Of a stretch of DNA of 45,800 nucleotides, positions 8,163-15,639 are shown piece by piece. Positions within the stretch are counted from its first letter, which is position 1. Each line of letters begins with the position of its first letter. The DNA comes from Clostridium sp. CMCC3677 (GTDB taxonomy: Bacteria > Bacillota > Clostridia > Clostridiales > Clostridiaceae). Under the pieces are notes generated by a model, which did no database searches, had not been told where the DNA came from, and saw only the letters and a list, made by a program, of their open reading frames with translations. The stretch is taken from NCBI RefSeq assembly GCF_023845585.1, contig NZ_JAMQHS010000015.1:1-45800 (forward strand), read 5' to 3'. The position numbers were made by a program, and so were the translations under genes.

Positions 8163-9425
8163 ATGGAAAGATTGATAATAAATGGAGGGAATATTCTTAG
8201 AGGTTCTGTTGAGATCAATGGTGCTAAAAATGCAGCTGTAGCAATATTACCAGCAGCAATAATGGCCAGTGAAGGAAAATGTGTAATTGATAATATACCA
8301 GATATTGAAGATGTACATTGCCTTGAAAGAATATTAGAAAGTTTAGGTTGTAATACAGTAAAAATAGATAATAATACATTAGAAATAGATAGTACAAATG
8401 TAAGTAATTTTGATGCTTCAACTGAGGATGTAAGAAGAATGAGAGCCTCTTATTACTTTATAGGAGCTTTATTAGCAAGATTTAAGCAAGCAAAGGTTGT
8501 GTTACCTGGTGGATGTCCAATTGGTGTTAGACCTATAGATCAACACATAAAAGGATTTGAAGCTCTTGGTGCAGAAGTTACTATAGAACATGGTGCTGTA
8601 ATAGTGAAAGCAGAAAAATTACAAGGAACAAATATATTTTTTGATGTAGTATCAGTAGGTGCTACAATAAATGTTATGATTGCAGCAACATTAGCAGATG
8701 GTGTTACTACTCTTGAAAATGTGGCAAAAGAACCACATGTAGTTGATGTAGCTAATTTTTTAAACTCAATGGGTGCAAATATTAAAGGTGCTGGTACTGA
8801 TGTTATTAGAATACAAGGTGTTGAAAAACTAAAAGGTTGTTCTTATAGCGTTATACCTGACCAAATAGAGGCTGGTACATTTATGATAGCAGCTGTTGCA
8901 ACTCGTGGAGATGTTTATGTGAGGAATGTTATTCCAAAGCATTTAGAATCAATTTCAGCAAAACTTAAAGAAATGGGTGCAGTAATTGAAGAAGATGATG
9001 ATTGTATAAGGGTTTGTGCTAGTGATGAACTAAAAGCAGTAAACGTAAAGACTACCCCTTATCCAGGATTCCCGACTGATATTCAACAACCTATGTCAGC
9101 TTTATTAAGCGTTATTTCTGGAAAGAGTATAGTTACTGAGTCTATATGGGAAAATAGACATAAACATATAGATGAACTTAAAAAGATGGGCGCTAACATA
9201 AAAGTTGAAGGTAGAGTAGCTATTATTGAGGGTGTTAAAAGACTTACTGGAGCAGTAGTAAAAGCAACTGATTTAAGAGCTGGAGCTGCTATGGTTATAG
9301 CTGGTTTATTAGCTGAAGGAAGAACAGAAATAACAAGTATAGAACATATAGATAGAGGATATCCACATATAGAAAATAAATTAAGAGCTTTAGGAGCGGA
9401 TATAAAGAGAACTACAGTAGAATAG
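8163..9425 (+). CDS. murA: UDP-N-acetylglucosamine 1-carboxyvinyltransferase MurA
   Basis: A 420-residue enzyme for the first committed step of peptidoglycan synthesis, transferring enolpyruvate from PEP to UDP-GlcNAc in the cytoplasm. The family K22-N23 pair (INGAKNA), the catalytic cysteine C118 in [10 protein letters not shown] (the residue alkylated by fosfomycin), and the later TDIQQP and [12 protein letters not shown] motifs are all present. The ATG at 8163 is chosen because AGGGTGA lies 5 bases before it and the length then matches the family. yycJ follows 34 bases later and is probably cotranscribed. Confidence 0.96.
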   Translation: MERLIINGGNILRGSVEINGAKNAAVAILPAAIMASEGKCVIDNIPDIEDVHCLERILESLGCNTVKIDNNTLEIDSTNVSNFDASTEDVRRMRASYYFIGALLARFKQAKVVLPGGCPIGVRPIDQHIKGFEALGAEVTIEHGAVIVKAEKLQGTNIFFDVVSVGATINVMIAATLADGVTTLENVAKEPHVVDVANFLNSMGANIKGAGTDVIRIQGVEKLKGCSYSVIPDQIEAGTFMIAAVATRGDVYVRNVIPKHLESISAKLKEMGAVIEEDDDCIRVCASDELKAVNVKTTPYPGFPTDIQQPMSALLSVISGKSIVTESIWENRHKHIDELKKMGANIKVEGRVAIIEGVKRLTGAVVKATDLRAGAAMVIAGLLAEGRTEITSIEHIDRGYPHIENKLRALGADIKRTTVE

Positions 9426-9459
9426 AGTGGCTTTTTATGTTATCATAGGAGGAATTTAA

Positions 9460-10251
9460 ATGATATTCTGTTCTTTATACAGTGGAAGCAGTGGGAATAG
9501 TATGTTTGTTGCTTCTGAAAAATCAAAAATATTAATAGATGCTGGACTTCCAGGTAAAAGAATTGATGAAGCATTGAAATCAATAAATCAGTCACCAAAT
9601 GATTTAGATGGTATTTTTGTAACACATGAACATAGTGATCATATAAAGGGTGTTGGAGTTTTATCAAGAAAATATGATATACCAATATATGCAAATGCCA
9701 ACACTTGGAGTGCTATGGAATCATTAATTGGAAAGATAAAAGAGCATAATATAAAGGTAATTGATAAAAGATCAGTTACTCAAATTAAAGACTTAGATGT
9801 GAAAGCCTTTAATATTCCTCATGATTCAATATCTCCTATGGGTTATACTATTGCTAACAAAAATAAAAAAGTTAGTGTAGCAACTGATTTAGGAACATTT
9901 ACAAAAGAAATATATGATAATATTAAAGAATCAGAAATTATTTTACTTGAAAGTAATCATGATGTCAGTATGCTTAAATATGGACCATATCCGTATAGCT
10001 TAAAAAGAAGAATATTAAGTGAGATAGGACATTTATCTAATGATGATTGCGGTGAAGCTATTGTAGAAATATTAAAGAATGGCTTTAATAAGAAGGTTAT
10101 TTTAGGACATTTAAGCAGTACTAATAATCAACCTGATTTAGCATATCAAACAGTAGTTAATGTATTAAGAGAAAATGGAATTAATGAAAAGAATGACATA
10201 ACATTAACTATGGCAAATAGACATGAACCTAGTGAATTTATAGAATTTTAA
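9460..10251 (+). CDS. yycJ: MBL-fold hydrolase YycJ/WalJ family
   Basis: A 263-residue metallo-beta-lactamase-fold protein. The opening SLYSGSSGNS and the metal motif H56-x-H58-x-D60-H61 (THEHSDH), followed by ESNHD and GHLSSTNNQ, are typical of YycJ. In Bacillus and relatives yycJ closes the walRK operon and its product is a DNA-processing-type hydrolase; here it sits between murA and a SEC-C gene with no walRK in view. The ribosome site AGGAGG is 7 bases before the ATG. Confidence 0.9.
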   Translation: MIFCSLYSGSSGNSMFVASEKSKILIDAGLPGKRIDEALKSINQSPNDLDGIFVTHEHSDHIKGVGVLSRKYDIPIYANANTWSAMESLIGKIKEHNIKVIDKRSVTQIKDLDVKAFNIPHDSISPMGYTIANKNKKVSVATDLGTFTKEIYDNIKESEIILLESNHDVSMLKYGPYPYSLKRRILSEIGHLSNDDCGEAIVEILKNGFNKKVILGHLSSTNNQPDLAYQTVVNVLRENGINEKNDITLTMANRHEPSEFIEF

Positions 10252-10316
10252 ATTGGTTACTATAAAATAAATTTATAAATATAAAACAAAAGCAACATTA
10301 AGGGAGGATTTTAAAA

Positions 10317-10814
10317 ATGAGTTTATATACAGATTGGACTAATATGGTTGTAGACTATGTAAAAACTAAGGGAGAAAATGCTTTCTGGCAAGAATATAGT
10401 AAGTTAGAAAAAAGCATTTATAAAGATTTATTAGCAAAACATAAAGAACCTAAGAAGACAACAATTGCTGGTTTAGCAAAAGAATATGATTCTTCATTAG
10501 AATTTATAATGGGATTCATTGATGGAATAAATGATAGTTTAAAAAATCAATATGATTTAGAAAATTTAGATGAAAATACTGAATTAGTATTAGATATTGA
10601 TTTAGAAAATTTATATTATAATATGTTAGATGCAAAAGCTGAATATCTTTACACTTTACCACAATGGGATGGAATATTCTCAGAAGAAAAGAGAAAAGAA
10701 ATTCAAAAACAATTTAGAGATTCTAAAATCATTAGAAATAATGAAAAAGTTGGAAGAAATGACGATTGTCCATGTGGAAGCGGAAAGAAATATAAAAAGT
10801 GTTGTGGTAAATAG
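10317..10814 (+). CDS. SEC-C zinc-binding motif protein
   Basis: A 165-residue protein with an acidic helical body and a C-terminal SEC-C motif ([18 protein letters not shown]) in which C151, C153, C162 and C163 would bind zinc. The motif is shared with the SecA tail and many small proteins and does not fix a function. It follows yycJ by 65 bases with a strong GGGAGG site and is terminated just downstream. Confidence 0.85.
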   Translation: MSLYTDWTNMVVDYVKTKGENAFWQEYSKLEKSIYKDLLAKHKEPKKTTIAGLAKEYDSSLEFIMGFIDGINDSLKNQYDLENLDENTELVLDIDLENLYYNMLDAKAEYLYTLPQWDGIFSEEKRKEIQKQFRDSKIIRNNEKVGRNDDCPCGSGKKYKKCCGK

Positions 10815-10821
10815 TTTTCTA

Positions 10822-10849
10822 AAAAGGGATCTACAATGATCCCTTTTAT
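10822..10849 (+). terminator. Terminator of the murA-yycJ-SEC-C group
   Basis: AAAAGGGATC (10822-10831) pairs perfectly with GATCCCTTTT (10838-10847) around a 6-base loop, followed by more T. Confidence 0.9.
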
Positions 10850-11017
10850 TTATATATAGAAAATTTTAATGGACAACCATTGTAAAAATATATAAGAATT
10901 TAAATTCATAATCAACTATGTTTCTTTTGGGTATTAGTTGATAAATACAGTAAACCTTTTATTAATAAAAGATAATATACATTTTAAAATTAAGTGAAAA
11001 TATTATAGGGATATTAT

Positions 11018-11047
11018 TTGATTTCTATATGGTAAATTTTGTATAAT
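11018..11047 (+). promoter_or_regulatory. Promoter of the LUD gene
   Basis: TTGATT (11018-11023), 18 bases, TATAAT (11042-11047), about 70 bases before the chosen ATG. Confidence 0.5.
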
Positions 11048-11114
11048 GATATTATGATTTATACTCAATATGATTGATTGGGATTATAAATACAATATAG
11101 CGTGGGGTGATAAT

Positions 11115-11756
11115 ATGGACAATAATATTATGTGGGTAAATGAACAAAAAATATTAAGAACAATAGATGAGTTAAGAAAAAGTAATATGAATGGGTATTT
11201 TGCTAAATCTAAAGATGACTTAATAGGTATTATAGAAAATATAATAGAACCAGGCAATAAAATTGCATTTGGAGGATCAATGACCTTATTTGAATGTGGG
11301 GTTATGGATTATCTTAAGAATGGAAAATACAATTTATTAGATAGAAATAAACCTAATATCACACGTGAAGAAGTAAATGAAATATACAGACAAGCATTTC
11401 TTTCAGATGCTTATTTCACAAGCTCAAATGCTATTACTGAAAAAGGTGAAATTTATAATGTTGATGGTAATGGTAATAGGGTAGCAGCTATTCTTTATGG
11501 ACCAAAAAAAGTAATAATAATTGCAGGCGTAAATAAGATAGTTCCAACTATAGAGGATGCAATTAAAAGAAATAAAGAAGTATCAGCACCAGCAAATACA
11601 AAAAGATTAAACAAGGCTACACCATGCTCAAAAATAGGAAAATGCATCGACTGTAATAGCAAAGAAAGAATTTGTAATGAATACACATTAATTAAGAGAC
11701 AAATTGATAAAGATAGAATACATGTAATATTTATAAATGAAACTTTAGGCTATTAA
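11115..11756 (+). CDS. LUD-domain protein (LutC/YkgG family)
   Basis: A 213-residue LUD-domain protein. The pattern of an N-terminal helical region, GNKIAFGGSMTLFECGV, then DAYFTSSNAITEKGEIYNVDGNGNRVAAILYGPKKVIIIAGVNKIV marks the family. The C-terminal cysteines (TPCSKIGKCIDCNSKERIC) are common in stand-alone clostridial members. LUD proteins in lactate-utilisation operons act with iron-sulfur partners, but no lutA/lutB neighbour exists here, so the role is unknown. The ATG at 11115 is preferred over 11070 because GGGGTGA lies 4 bases ahead. Confidence 0.85.
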   Translation: MDNNIMWVNEQKILRTIDELRKSNMNGYFAKSKDDLIGIIENIIEPGNKIAFGGSMTLFECGVMDYLKNGKYNLLDRNKPNITREEVNEIYRQAFLSDAYFTSSNAITEKGEIYNVDGNGNRVAAILYGPKKVIIIAGVNKIVPTIEDAIKRNKEVSAPANTKRLNKATPCSKIGKCIDCNSKERICNEYTLIKRQIDKDRIHVIFINETLGY

Positions 11757-11822
11757 AACAGAATTGTGTTTTAAGTGTATATTAGTATTTTAGTATAGGT
11801 AGAACTTTTAGTTTTATATCTT

Positions 11823-11860
11823 AGCTTGTAGAAAAGATTAAATTTTACGAGCTTATTTTT
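11823..11860 (+). terminator. Terminator of the LUD gene
   Basis: AGCTTGTAGAAAA pairs with TTTTACGAGCT (one bulge, one G-U), followed by TATTTTTG. Confidence 0.55.
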
Positions 11861-11937
11861 GTACTAAAATATTAATAATTACCTAAAATATAAGGTGAAA
11901 ATAAAATAGATTATGAGACTAAAACTAAGGAGAAAAT

Positions 11938-12417
11938 ATGAATATAACAATTATTTCAGTAGGAAAACTTAAAGAAAAATACTTGAAACATGCTATAGAT
12001 GAGTATTCTAAAAGATTATCTCGTTATTGTAAATTAAATATAGTGGAGCTACAAGATGAACAAACTCCAGACAATGCGTCTGAAAAGGACGAACTCATCA
12101 TAAAAGATAAAGAAGGCAATAAGATTTTAAATTCTATAAAAGATAATATGTATGTAATTACATTAGATCTTAAAGGTAAGATGATGTCATCAGAAGAACT
12201 ATCTAAATTCATTGATAATTGCGGAGTAAGAGGTAATAGCAACTTATGCTTCGTAATTGGAGGAAGCTTAGGTTTAAGTGAAGCTGTTTTAAAAAGATCT
12301 AATCATAGTCTTTGCTTTAGTAAAATGACATTTCCACATCAACTTTTCAGAGTTATGCTATTAGAACAAATATATAGAGCGTTTAGAATAAGTAACGGAG
12401 AACCGTATCATAAGTAA
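11938..12417 (+). CDS. rlmH: 23S rRNA (pseudouridine-1915 N3) methyltransferase RlmH
   Basis: A 159-residue SPOUT-class methyltransferase, full length. The SAM knot is visible as CFVIGGSLGLS and the C-terminus is the near-invariant FPHQLFRVMLLEQIYRAFRISNGEPYHK. It modifies the ribosome A-loop helix 69 region. The last 36 bases are repeated at 15589-15624 with three differences, all silent, so the 3' end of this gene looks like the target of an integrated element (see island entry). The family name in staphylococci is OrfX, the SCC attachment gene. AGGAGA precedes the ATG. Confidence 0.96.
   Translation: MNITIISVGKLKEKYLKHAIDEYSKRLSRYCKLNIVELQDEQTPDNASEKDELIIKDKEGNKILNSIKDNMYVITLDLKGKMMSSEELSKFIDNCGVRGNSNLCFVIGGSLGLSEAVLKRSNHSLCFSKMTFPHQLFRVMLLEQIYRAFRISNGEPYHK
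12382..12417 (+). other. att-like site 1: 3' end of rlmH
   Basis: The 36 bases encoding FRISNGEPYHK and the stop. The core GAACCGTATCATAAGTAA contains TATCATAA, the same core as the staphylococcal SCC attachment site in the orthologous gene. Two further copies lie at 13822 and 15589. Confidence 0.6.
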
Positions 12418-12456
12418 ATGCGAACTTTACTAAATTTGTATAATTAAAATATAATA

Positions 12457-12497
12457 CTCAAAAAGCTATGGAATGATTTCTATAGCTTTTTTGAGGT
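12457..12497 (+). terminator. Hairpin terminator after rlmH
   Basis: CTCAAAAAGCTAT (12457-12469) pairs with ATAGCTTTTTTGAG (12482-12495). It now serves as the first terminator downstream of rlmH. Confidence 0.75.
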
Positions 12498-12544
12498 TAT
12501 ATAAAATTACAAGATTTACGCAACAAATTGAGTTGAACAAAATG

Positions 12545-12594
12545 TTGACAAGGAAACAAAAATATTATAATATTATTTCCAAGGAAACAAAAAT
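12545..12594 (+). promoter_or_regulatory. Promoter with paired operator of the marR-cyclase operon
   Basis: TTGACA (12545-12550), 17 bases, TAATAT (12568-12573): near-consensus. AAGGAAACAAAAAT occurs twice as an exact direct repeat (12550-12563 and 12581-12594), 31 bases apart, or three helical turns, flanking the -10. The second copy forms TTTCCAAGGAAA. These are the likely binding sites of the MarR protein encoded next. Confidence 0.65.
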
Positions 12595-12636
12595 CATAAA
12601 GACTGTTTAGTTAGAACTCTAAAGGAGGTTTTTTAA

Positions 12637-13095
12637 GTGGATAATAATATTATTATGAAGAGTTTAAAAAATATATATGAAAAGGAAGAAACTCTAGGAA
12701 AATTAGCATTTAAAGGTGAATATGAAAATTATGGAGTTTCAGAAATACATTGTTTAGATTTTATAGGAAAAATAAAAGATCCTAATGTTACTAAAATATC
12801 TCAAAGTATGAATATGACGAGAGGTGCAATAAGTAAATTGTGCAAAAAACTTTTGAATAATAACCTTATTGATAAATATAAAAAGCCTAAGAATGATAAA
12901 GAAATATATTTTAAGTTAACAGAATTGGGAGAAAAATTATACAAATATCATGAAATAAAACATAAGCAGTGGGAAGAAAGAAATAATAAATTTTTTAAAA
13001 GCATAACTAAGCAAGACCAAGAAATTGTAGCTAGTTTCTTAATAAAATTTAATAACTATTTAGATGAAATAATAGAATCAGAAGGAGATATATAA
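12637..13095 (+). CDS. MarR-family transcriptional regulator
   Basis: A 152-residue winged-helix regulator: helix-turn-helix VTKISQSMNMTRGAISKLCKKL (about 51-72) and a wing region with KPKNDKEIYFKLTELGEKLY. It starts with GTG at 12637, 8 bases after AAAGGAGG. The promoter directly upstream carries a repeated candidate operator, so autoregulation is likely. It is translationally coupled to the cyclase gene, whose ribosome site lies in its last codons. It lies in unit 1 of the rlmH island. Confidence 0.88.
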   Translation: MDNNIIMKSLKNIYEKEETLGKLAFKGEYENYGVSEIHCLDFIGKIKDPNVTKISQSMNMTRGAISKLCKKLLNNNLIDKYKKPKNDKEIYFKLTELGEKLYKYHEIKHKQWEERNNKFFKSITKQDQEIVASFLIKFNNYLDEIIESEGDI

Positions 13096-13096
13096 T

Positions 13097-13642
13097 ATGA
13101 ATTTACATTTAACGGAATTTAATATTCCAAAGAAAATATTAAAATGGGGAGACTCACAACCAGCACATCAAAGACAACATATAGGAACGCATATAGATTG
13201 CTACAATCTATCAAATATAGAGTTACCAGTAGAAATAGATGTTACTGTAATAGATGTTAGAAATCTAGATATTATAGATATTGATATATTAGACAGTATA
13301 TCAATTAAAAAAAATTCTTTCGTAATATTTAGAACCGGATATTTAGAAAATTATGGATATGGAAGTGAAGAATATTTTAATTCTAAAGCAAGTCCATATT
13401 TAACTAATGAGCTTATAGATAAATTATTAGAGTGTAATATAAAATTAATAGGTATTGACTTAAGTGGAATACAACATGGTAAAGCTCACGTAGCAATAGA
13501 CAAATATGTTGAAAATAAAGGAGCGTATGTTATAGAAAATATATGTAATTTAGATAAGGTTACTACAGAATTCAAAGCGAATTTAAACTGGATTCAACTA
13601 GAAGGTGCTACAGCAATAAAAGTTGAGATTGAAACTATATAA
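13097..13642 (+). CDS. Cyclase-family (kynurenine formamidase-like) metal hydrolase
   Basis: A 181-residue protein with the family metal motif H-x-G-T-H-x-D (QHIGTHIDCY, about 28-37) and the later GIDLSGIQHGKAHVAIDKYV. Family members hydrolyse formamides or cyclic amides with bound Mn or Zn; the substrate here is unknown. It begins one base after marR with AAGGAG 9-10 bases ahead, so the two form an operon. A small-molecule ligand sensed by the MarR protein and broken down by this enzyme would fit, but this is inference. Confidence 0.85.
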   Translation: MNLHLTEFNIPKKILKWGDSQPAHQRQHIGTHIDCYNLSNIELPVEIDVTVIDVRNLDIIDIDILDSISIKKNSFVIFRTGYLENYGYGSEEYFNSKASPYLTNELIDKLLECNIKLIGIDLSGIQHGKAHVAIDKYVENKGAYVIENICNLDKVTTEFKANLNWIQLEGATAIKVEIETI

Positions 13643-13934
13643 AGTACAAAGAGAAGTAGATAGGTATAGGATGTAAAAAGTTTATTAAAGGGAAACGTAG
13701 GGAAATGCATATAGGAAAGTTGGAAATTATAAAGAGTTATTAGATAAGAAGGTTCAAGAACCATTTATAAGAGAGAACTATAAGGGGAGTAAATAGAATA
13801 AACCTCATTTGTAACTGATACGGAGAACCGTATCACAAATAAGTGAGGTTTTTACTGAAATTGGACTGTTGAATAATTAGTATTTAGAGTTTAAGATTTA
13901 GTAAATATATAAATCAATAGTTAGGAGAGAACAT
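13643..13934. other. Gap spanning the junction between island units
   Basis: No complete gene. Between about 13709 and 13798 one frame stays open and ends ...PFIRENYKGSK-stop, which looks like the tail of a lost gene that I do not recognise. The att-like site 2 and its hairpin lie at 13800-13853. Confidence 0.4.
13816..13853 (+). other. att-like site 2 with hairpin and element ends
   Basis: GGAGAACCGTATCACAAATA begins a 25-base stretch (13822-13846) identical to 15604-15628 at site 3. TGATACGG (13816-13823) and CCGTATCA (13828-13835) form a perfect 8-bp stem with loop AGAA. Left of it is AAACCTCATTT (13800-13810), right of it AAGTGAGGTTTTT (13841-13853), also complementary. The frame reads YGEPYHK-stop, but the codons before it diverge from rlmH. 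Confidence 0.6.
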
Positions 13935-14070
13935 ATGAAAAACTTAACACAAAAACTAGTTATTGCATTAAGCTCCAAGCAAAGACTGTAATAGCACAGA
14001 ACATATTTTGTTAGGAGCTGCTTTAAAAGAGAGATTTAATCAAAGTATTTTTGTGCAGTTTTTGCTTTAA
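13935..14070 (+). pseudogene. Clp N-domain protein remnant, frameshifted and truncated
   Basis: After a good ribosome site (TTAGGAGAGA) an ATG opens MKNLTQKLVIALSSKQRL and stops at 13989-13991. The next frame (from 13972) continues APSKDCNSTEHILLGAALKERF and stops at 14070. The two pieces together match the first repeat of a Clp N-terminal domain (LTQ-K...AL... followed by STEHILLGAL). The intact domain is about 140 residues, so most is missing. It lies at the left end of unit 2 of the rlmH island. Confidence 0.55.
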
Positions 14071-14107
14071 TATTAAAAAAATATAATATTAAATAGGAGC
14101 AAAGGCT

Positions 14108-14386
14108 ATGAAATATAAAAATGCACAAAATATATTACCTAAGGAAATTATTAAGATAATTCAACAGTACGTTGATGGAAGTTATTTATATATACCTAGA
14201 AAAGATGAAAATAGGAAAAACTGGGGAGAAAATAGTGGATTTAAAAATGAATTAATAGAAAGAAATATACAAATTTACAATAGCTTTAATAATGGAAGTT
14301 CAGTTAAGGAATTAGCAAATAAATATTATCTTACTGAAAATAGTATTAGGAAAATTATTAGGGAATATAAAATGTATTATAAATAA
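14108..14386 (+). CDS. CD3324-family small HTH protein
   Basis: A 92-residue protein. The opening MKYKNAQNILPKEIIKIIQQYVDGSYLYIP, the middle NWGENSG and a C-terminal helix-turn-helix (SSVKELANKYYLTENSIRKII, about 63-85) match small clostridial proteins named after C. difficile CD3324, distantly like the Mor activator family. It probably binds DNA. GGAG lies 8 bases before the ATG. It follows the Clp remnant in unit 2 of the island, with no obvious promoter of its own. Confidence 0.82.
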   Translation: MKYKNAQNILPKEIIKIIQQYVDGSYLYIPRKDENRKNWGENSGFKNELIERNIQIYNSFNNGSSVKELANKYYLTENSIRKIIREYKMYYK

Positions 14387-14495
14387 AGCACTTAGTATGT
14401 AGGAATAAATAATACAGAAATGTTTATAGACTAACTATATTTTTAAAACGCATGATACTATTTAAATAATTAAATTATTATTAGGAGGAATTAAC

Positions 14496-15215
14496 ATGAG
14501 TAAGATAAGCATATTAGAATTGTCTTTCAAATTTGGTAACAAAAAGGATACTATTTACCCTGTAATATTAGAAGATGAAAATGAAATGGTATTAATAGAT
14601 TGTGGATACCCTGATTTTCTTAGATTGATAGAGAAGGTTGCAATAAATAATGGAGTCAACATAAAAAATTTATCTAAAATAATTATAACGCATCATGATT
14701 TTGACCATATGGGAGCGTTAGCAGAATTTAAGAGACAATATCCTAATATACAGATATTAGCATCTAAAGAAGAGGAACCATATATTAATGCTAGTAAAAA
14801 ATCGTTAAGACTACAACAAGCTGAAAGTATATATGATTCTTTAACAGAAAATCAAAAAGAGCAAGCTAATCATTTTCATAAAATCCTTGAAGCAGTAGAA
14901 AGTTGTAATGTAGATATAACATTAAAAGATAAAGATTATTTAGAGTTTTGTGGAGGAATTGAAATAATAGCTACACCTGGACATATGCTAGGTCACATAT
15001 CTATTTATCACAAAGAAAGCAAATCATTAATAACTGGAGATGCTTTGGTTGTAGAAAATGGAAATTTAGATATTGCATTACCTCAGTATACTTTCGATAT
15101 AGAAGAGGCTAAAAGGTCTATTAAAAAATTTTTGAATTATGATATTGATAGAATCATATGTTATCATGGTGGAATATATGAAAATGAGATAATAGAAACA
15201 CTTAAAAACATTTAA
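14496..15215 (+). CDS. MBL-fold metallo-hydrolase
   Basis: A 239-residue metallo-beta-lactamase-fold protein. The metal motif reads THHDFDHMG (65-73), an H-x-D-x-D-H form seen in a YflN-like branch rather than the classical H-x-H-x-D-H. TPGHMLGH, the Asp of ITGDALVV and the C-terminal CYHGG supply further ligands. A strong AGGAGG site precedes the ATG at 14496. It is the only apparently intact enzyme gene in unit 2 of the island. Substrate unknown. Confidence 0.85.
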   Translation: MSKISILELSFKFGNKKDTIYPVILEDENEMVLIDCGYPDFLRLIEKVAINNGVNIKNLSKIIITHHDFDHMGALAEFKRQYPNIQILASKEEEPYINASKKSLRLQQAESIYDSLTENQKEQANHFHKILEAVESCNVDITLKDKDYLEFCGGIEIIATPGHMLGHISIYHKESKSLITGDALVVENGNLDIALPQYTFDIEEAKRSIKKFLNYDIDRIICYHGGIYENEIIETLKNI

Positions 15216-15588
15216 TATTAAAAAATGAAGAATTAGAACATTTATTTTGTTTTAGGGCTATTGAATTAATTAAATAAATTTAATTAAGAGTAAAGTACAC
15301 TATTCTTTGTGGGATGGGTGCTTTTTCTCTTTGCCATTAAGCTTTCTATGAATACCAAGAAATTTAATCTTGATAATTAACTTAGAAATAAAAAGATTAT
15401 GTTTTAAAACTAATTTAATAATATAAATAGTAACAAAGCTTTTTATAGTTAATTCTACAATAGTCCAAGGACGATAAAATGTTCAAAACCCCCGTAGCCA
15501 TCCTACTACGACATTTCTATATTCTAACTTGGATATTATACCATAATTATGTAGAATGAATATGTGGATATTAATTGGAAAAACCTCA
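15216..15588. other. Gap at the right end of island unit 2
   Basis: No convincing gene. A locally GC-rich block around 15486-15512 can form a hairpin (CGTAG/CTACG on the minus strand). On the minus strand a 28-codon frame starts MATGVLNILSSLDY, and a second frame ending in GIHRKLNGKEKKHPSHKE-stop (near 15302) is open for about 60 codons without a start. This could be a broken leftward gene or a structured RNA. Neither is established. Confidence 0.35.
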
Positions 15589-15591
15589 TTT
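15579..15591. repeat. Right terminal repeat of island unit 2
   Basis: AAAAACCTCATTT is the reverse complement of AAGTGAGGTTTTT (13841-13853) except for one base. Together they form imperfect inverted repeats just inside att-like sites 2 and 3. Confidence 0.55.
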
Positions 15592-15624
15592 AGAATAAGT
15601 AATGGAGAACCGTATCACAAATAA
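15589..15624 (+). other. att-like site 3: second copy of the rlmH 3' end
   Basis: These 36 bases match 12382-12417 at 33 positions. The three differences fall in third codon positions (Asn, His and Lys codons), so FRISNGEPYHK-stop is preserved. It has no upstream rlmH sequence: a pure 3'-end fragment, as left behind by site-specific integration. Confidence 0.7.
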
Positions 15625-15639
15625 GTGATACGGTTTTTT
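15608..15639 (+). terminator. Stranded rlmH-type terminator built on the rlmH 3' end
   Basis: AACCGTATCAC (15608-15618) pairs perfectly with GTGATACGGTT (15625-15635), followed by T. The loop AAATAA holds the last Lys codon and the stop. It is probably the original rlmH terminator, now 3.2 kb away from the gene. Confidence 0.7.

Larger units (their letters stand above)
12418..15624. mobile_element. Putative rlmH-integrated island of two tandem units (SCC-like target)
   Basis: The region between the intact rlmH 3' end and its copy at 15589-15624. An internal partial copy at 13822-13846 divides it into unit 1 (about 1.4 kb: MarR and cyclase genes) and unit 2 (about 1.8 kb: Clp N-domain remnant, CD3324-family gene, MBL hydrolase). 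Both units end at the right with AAACCTCATTT, and unit 2 starts with the near-complement AAGTGAGGTTTTT. No recombinase, integrase or transposase is visible, so the units are either mobilised in trans or decayed. The repeats are seen directly; mobility is inferred. Confidence 0.55.

Noticed and set aside
10630..10839. Rightward 69-codon frame overlapping the SEC-C gene
   Set aside because: It is an out-of-frame shadow of the SEC-C gene, whose zinc motif is intact.
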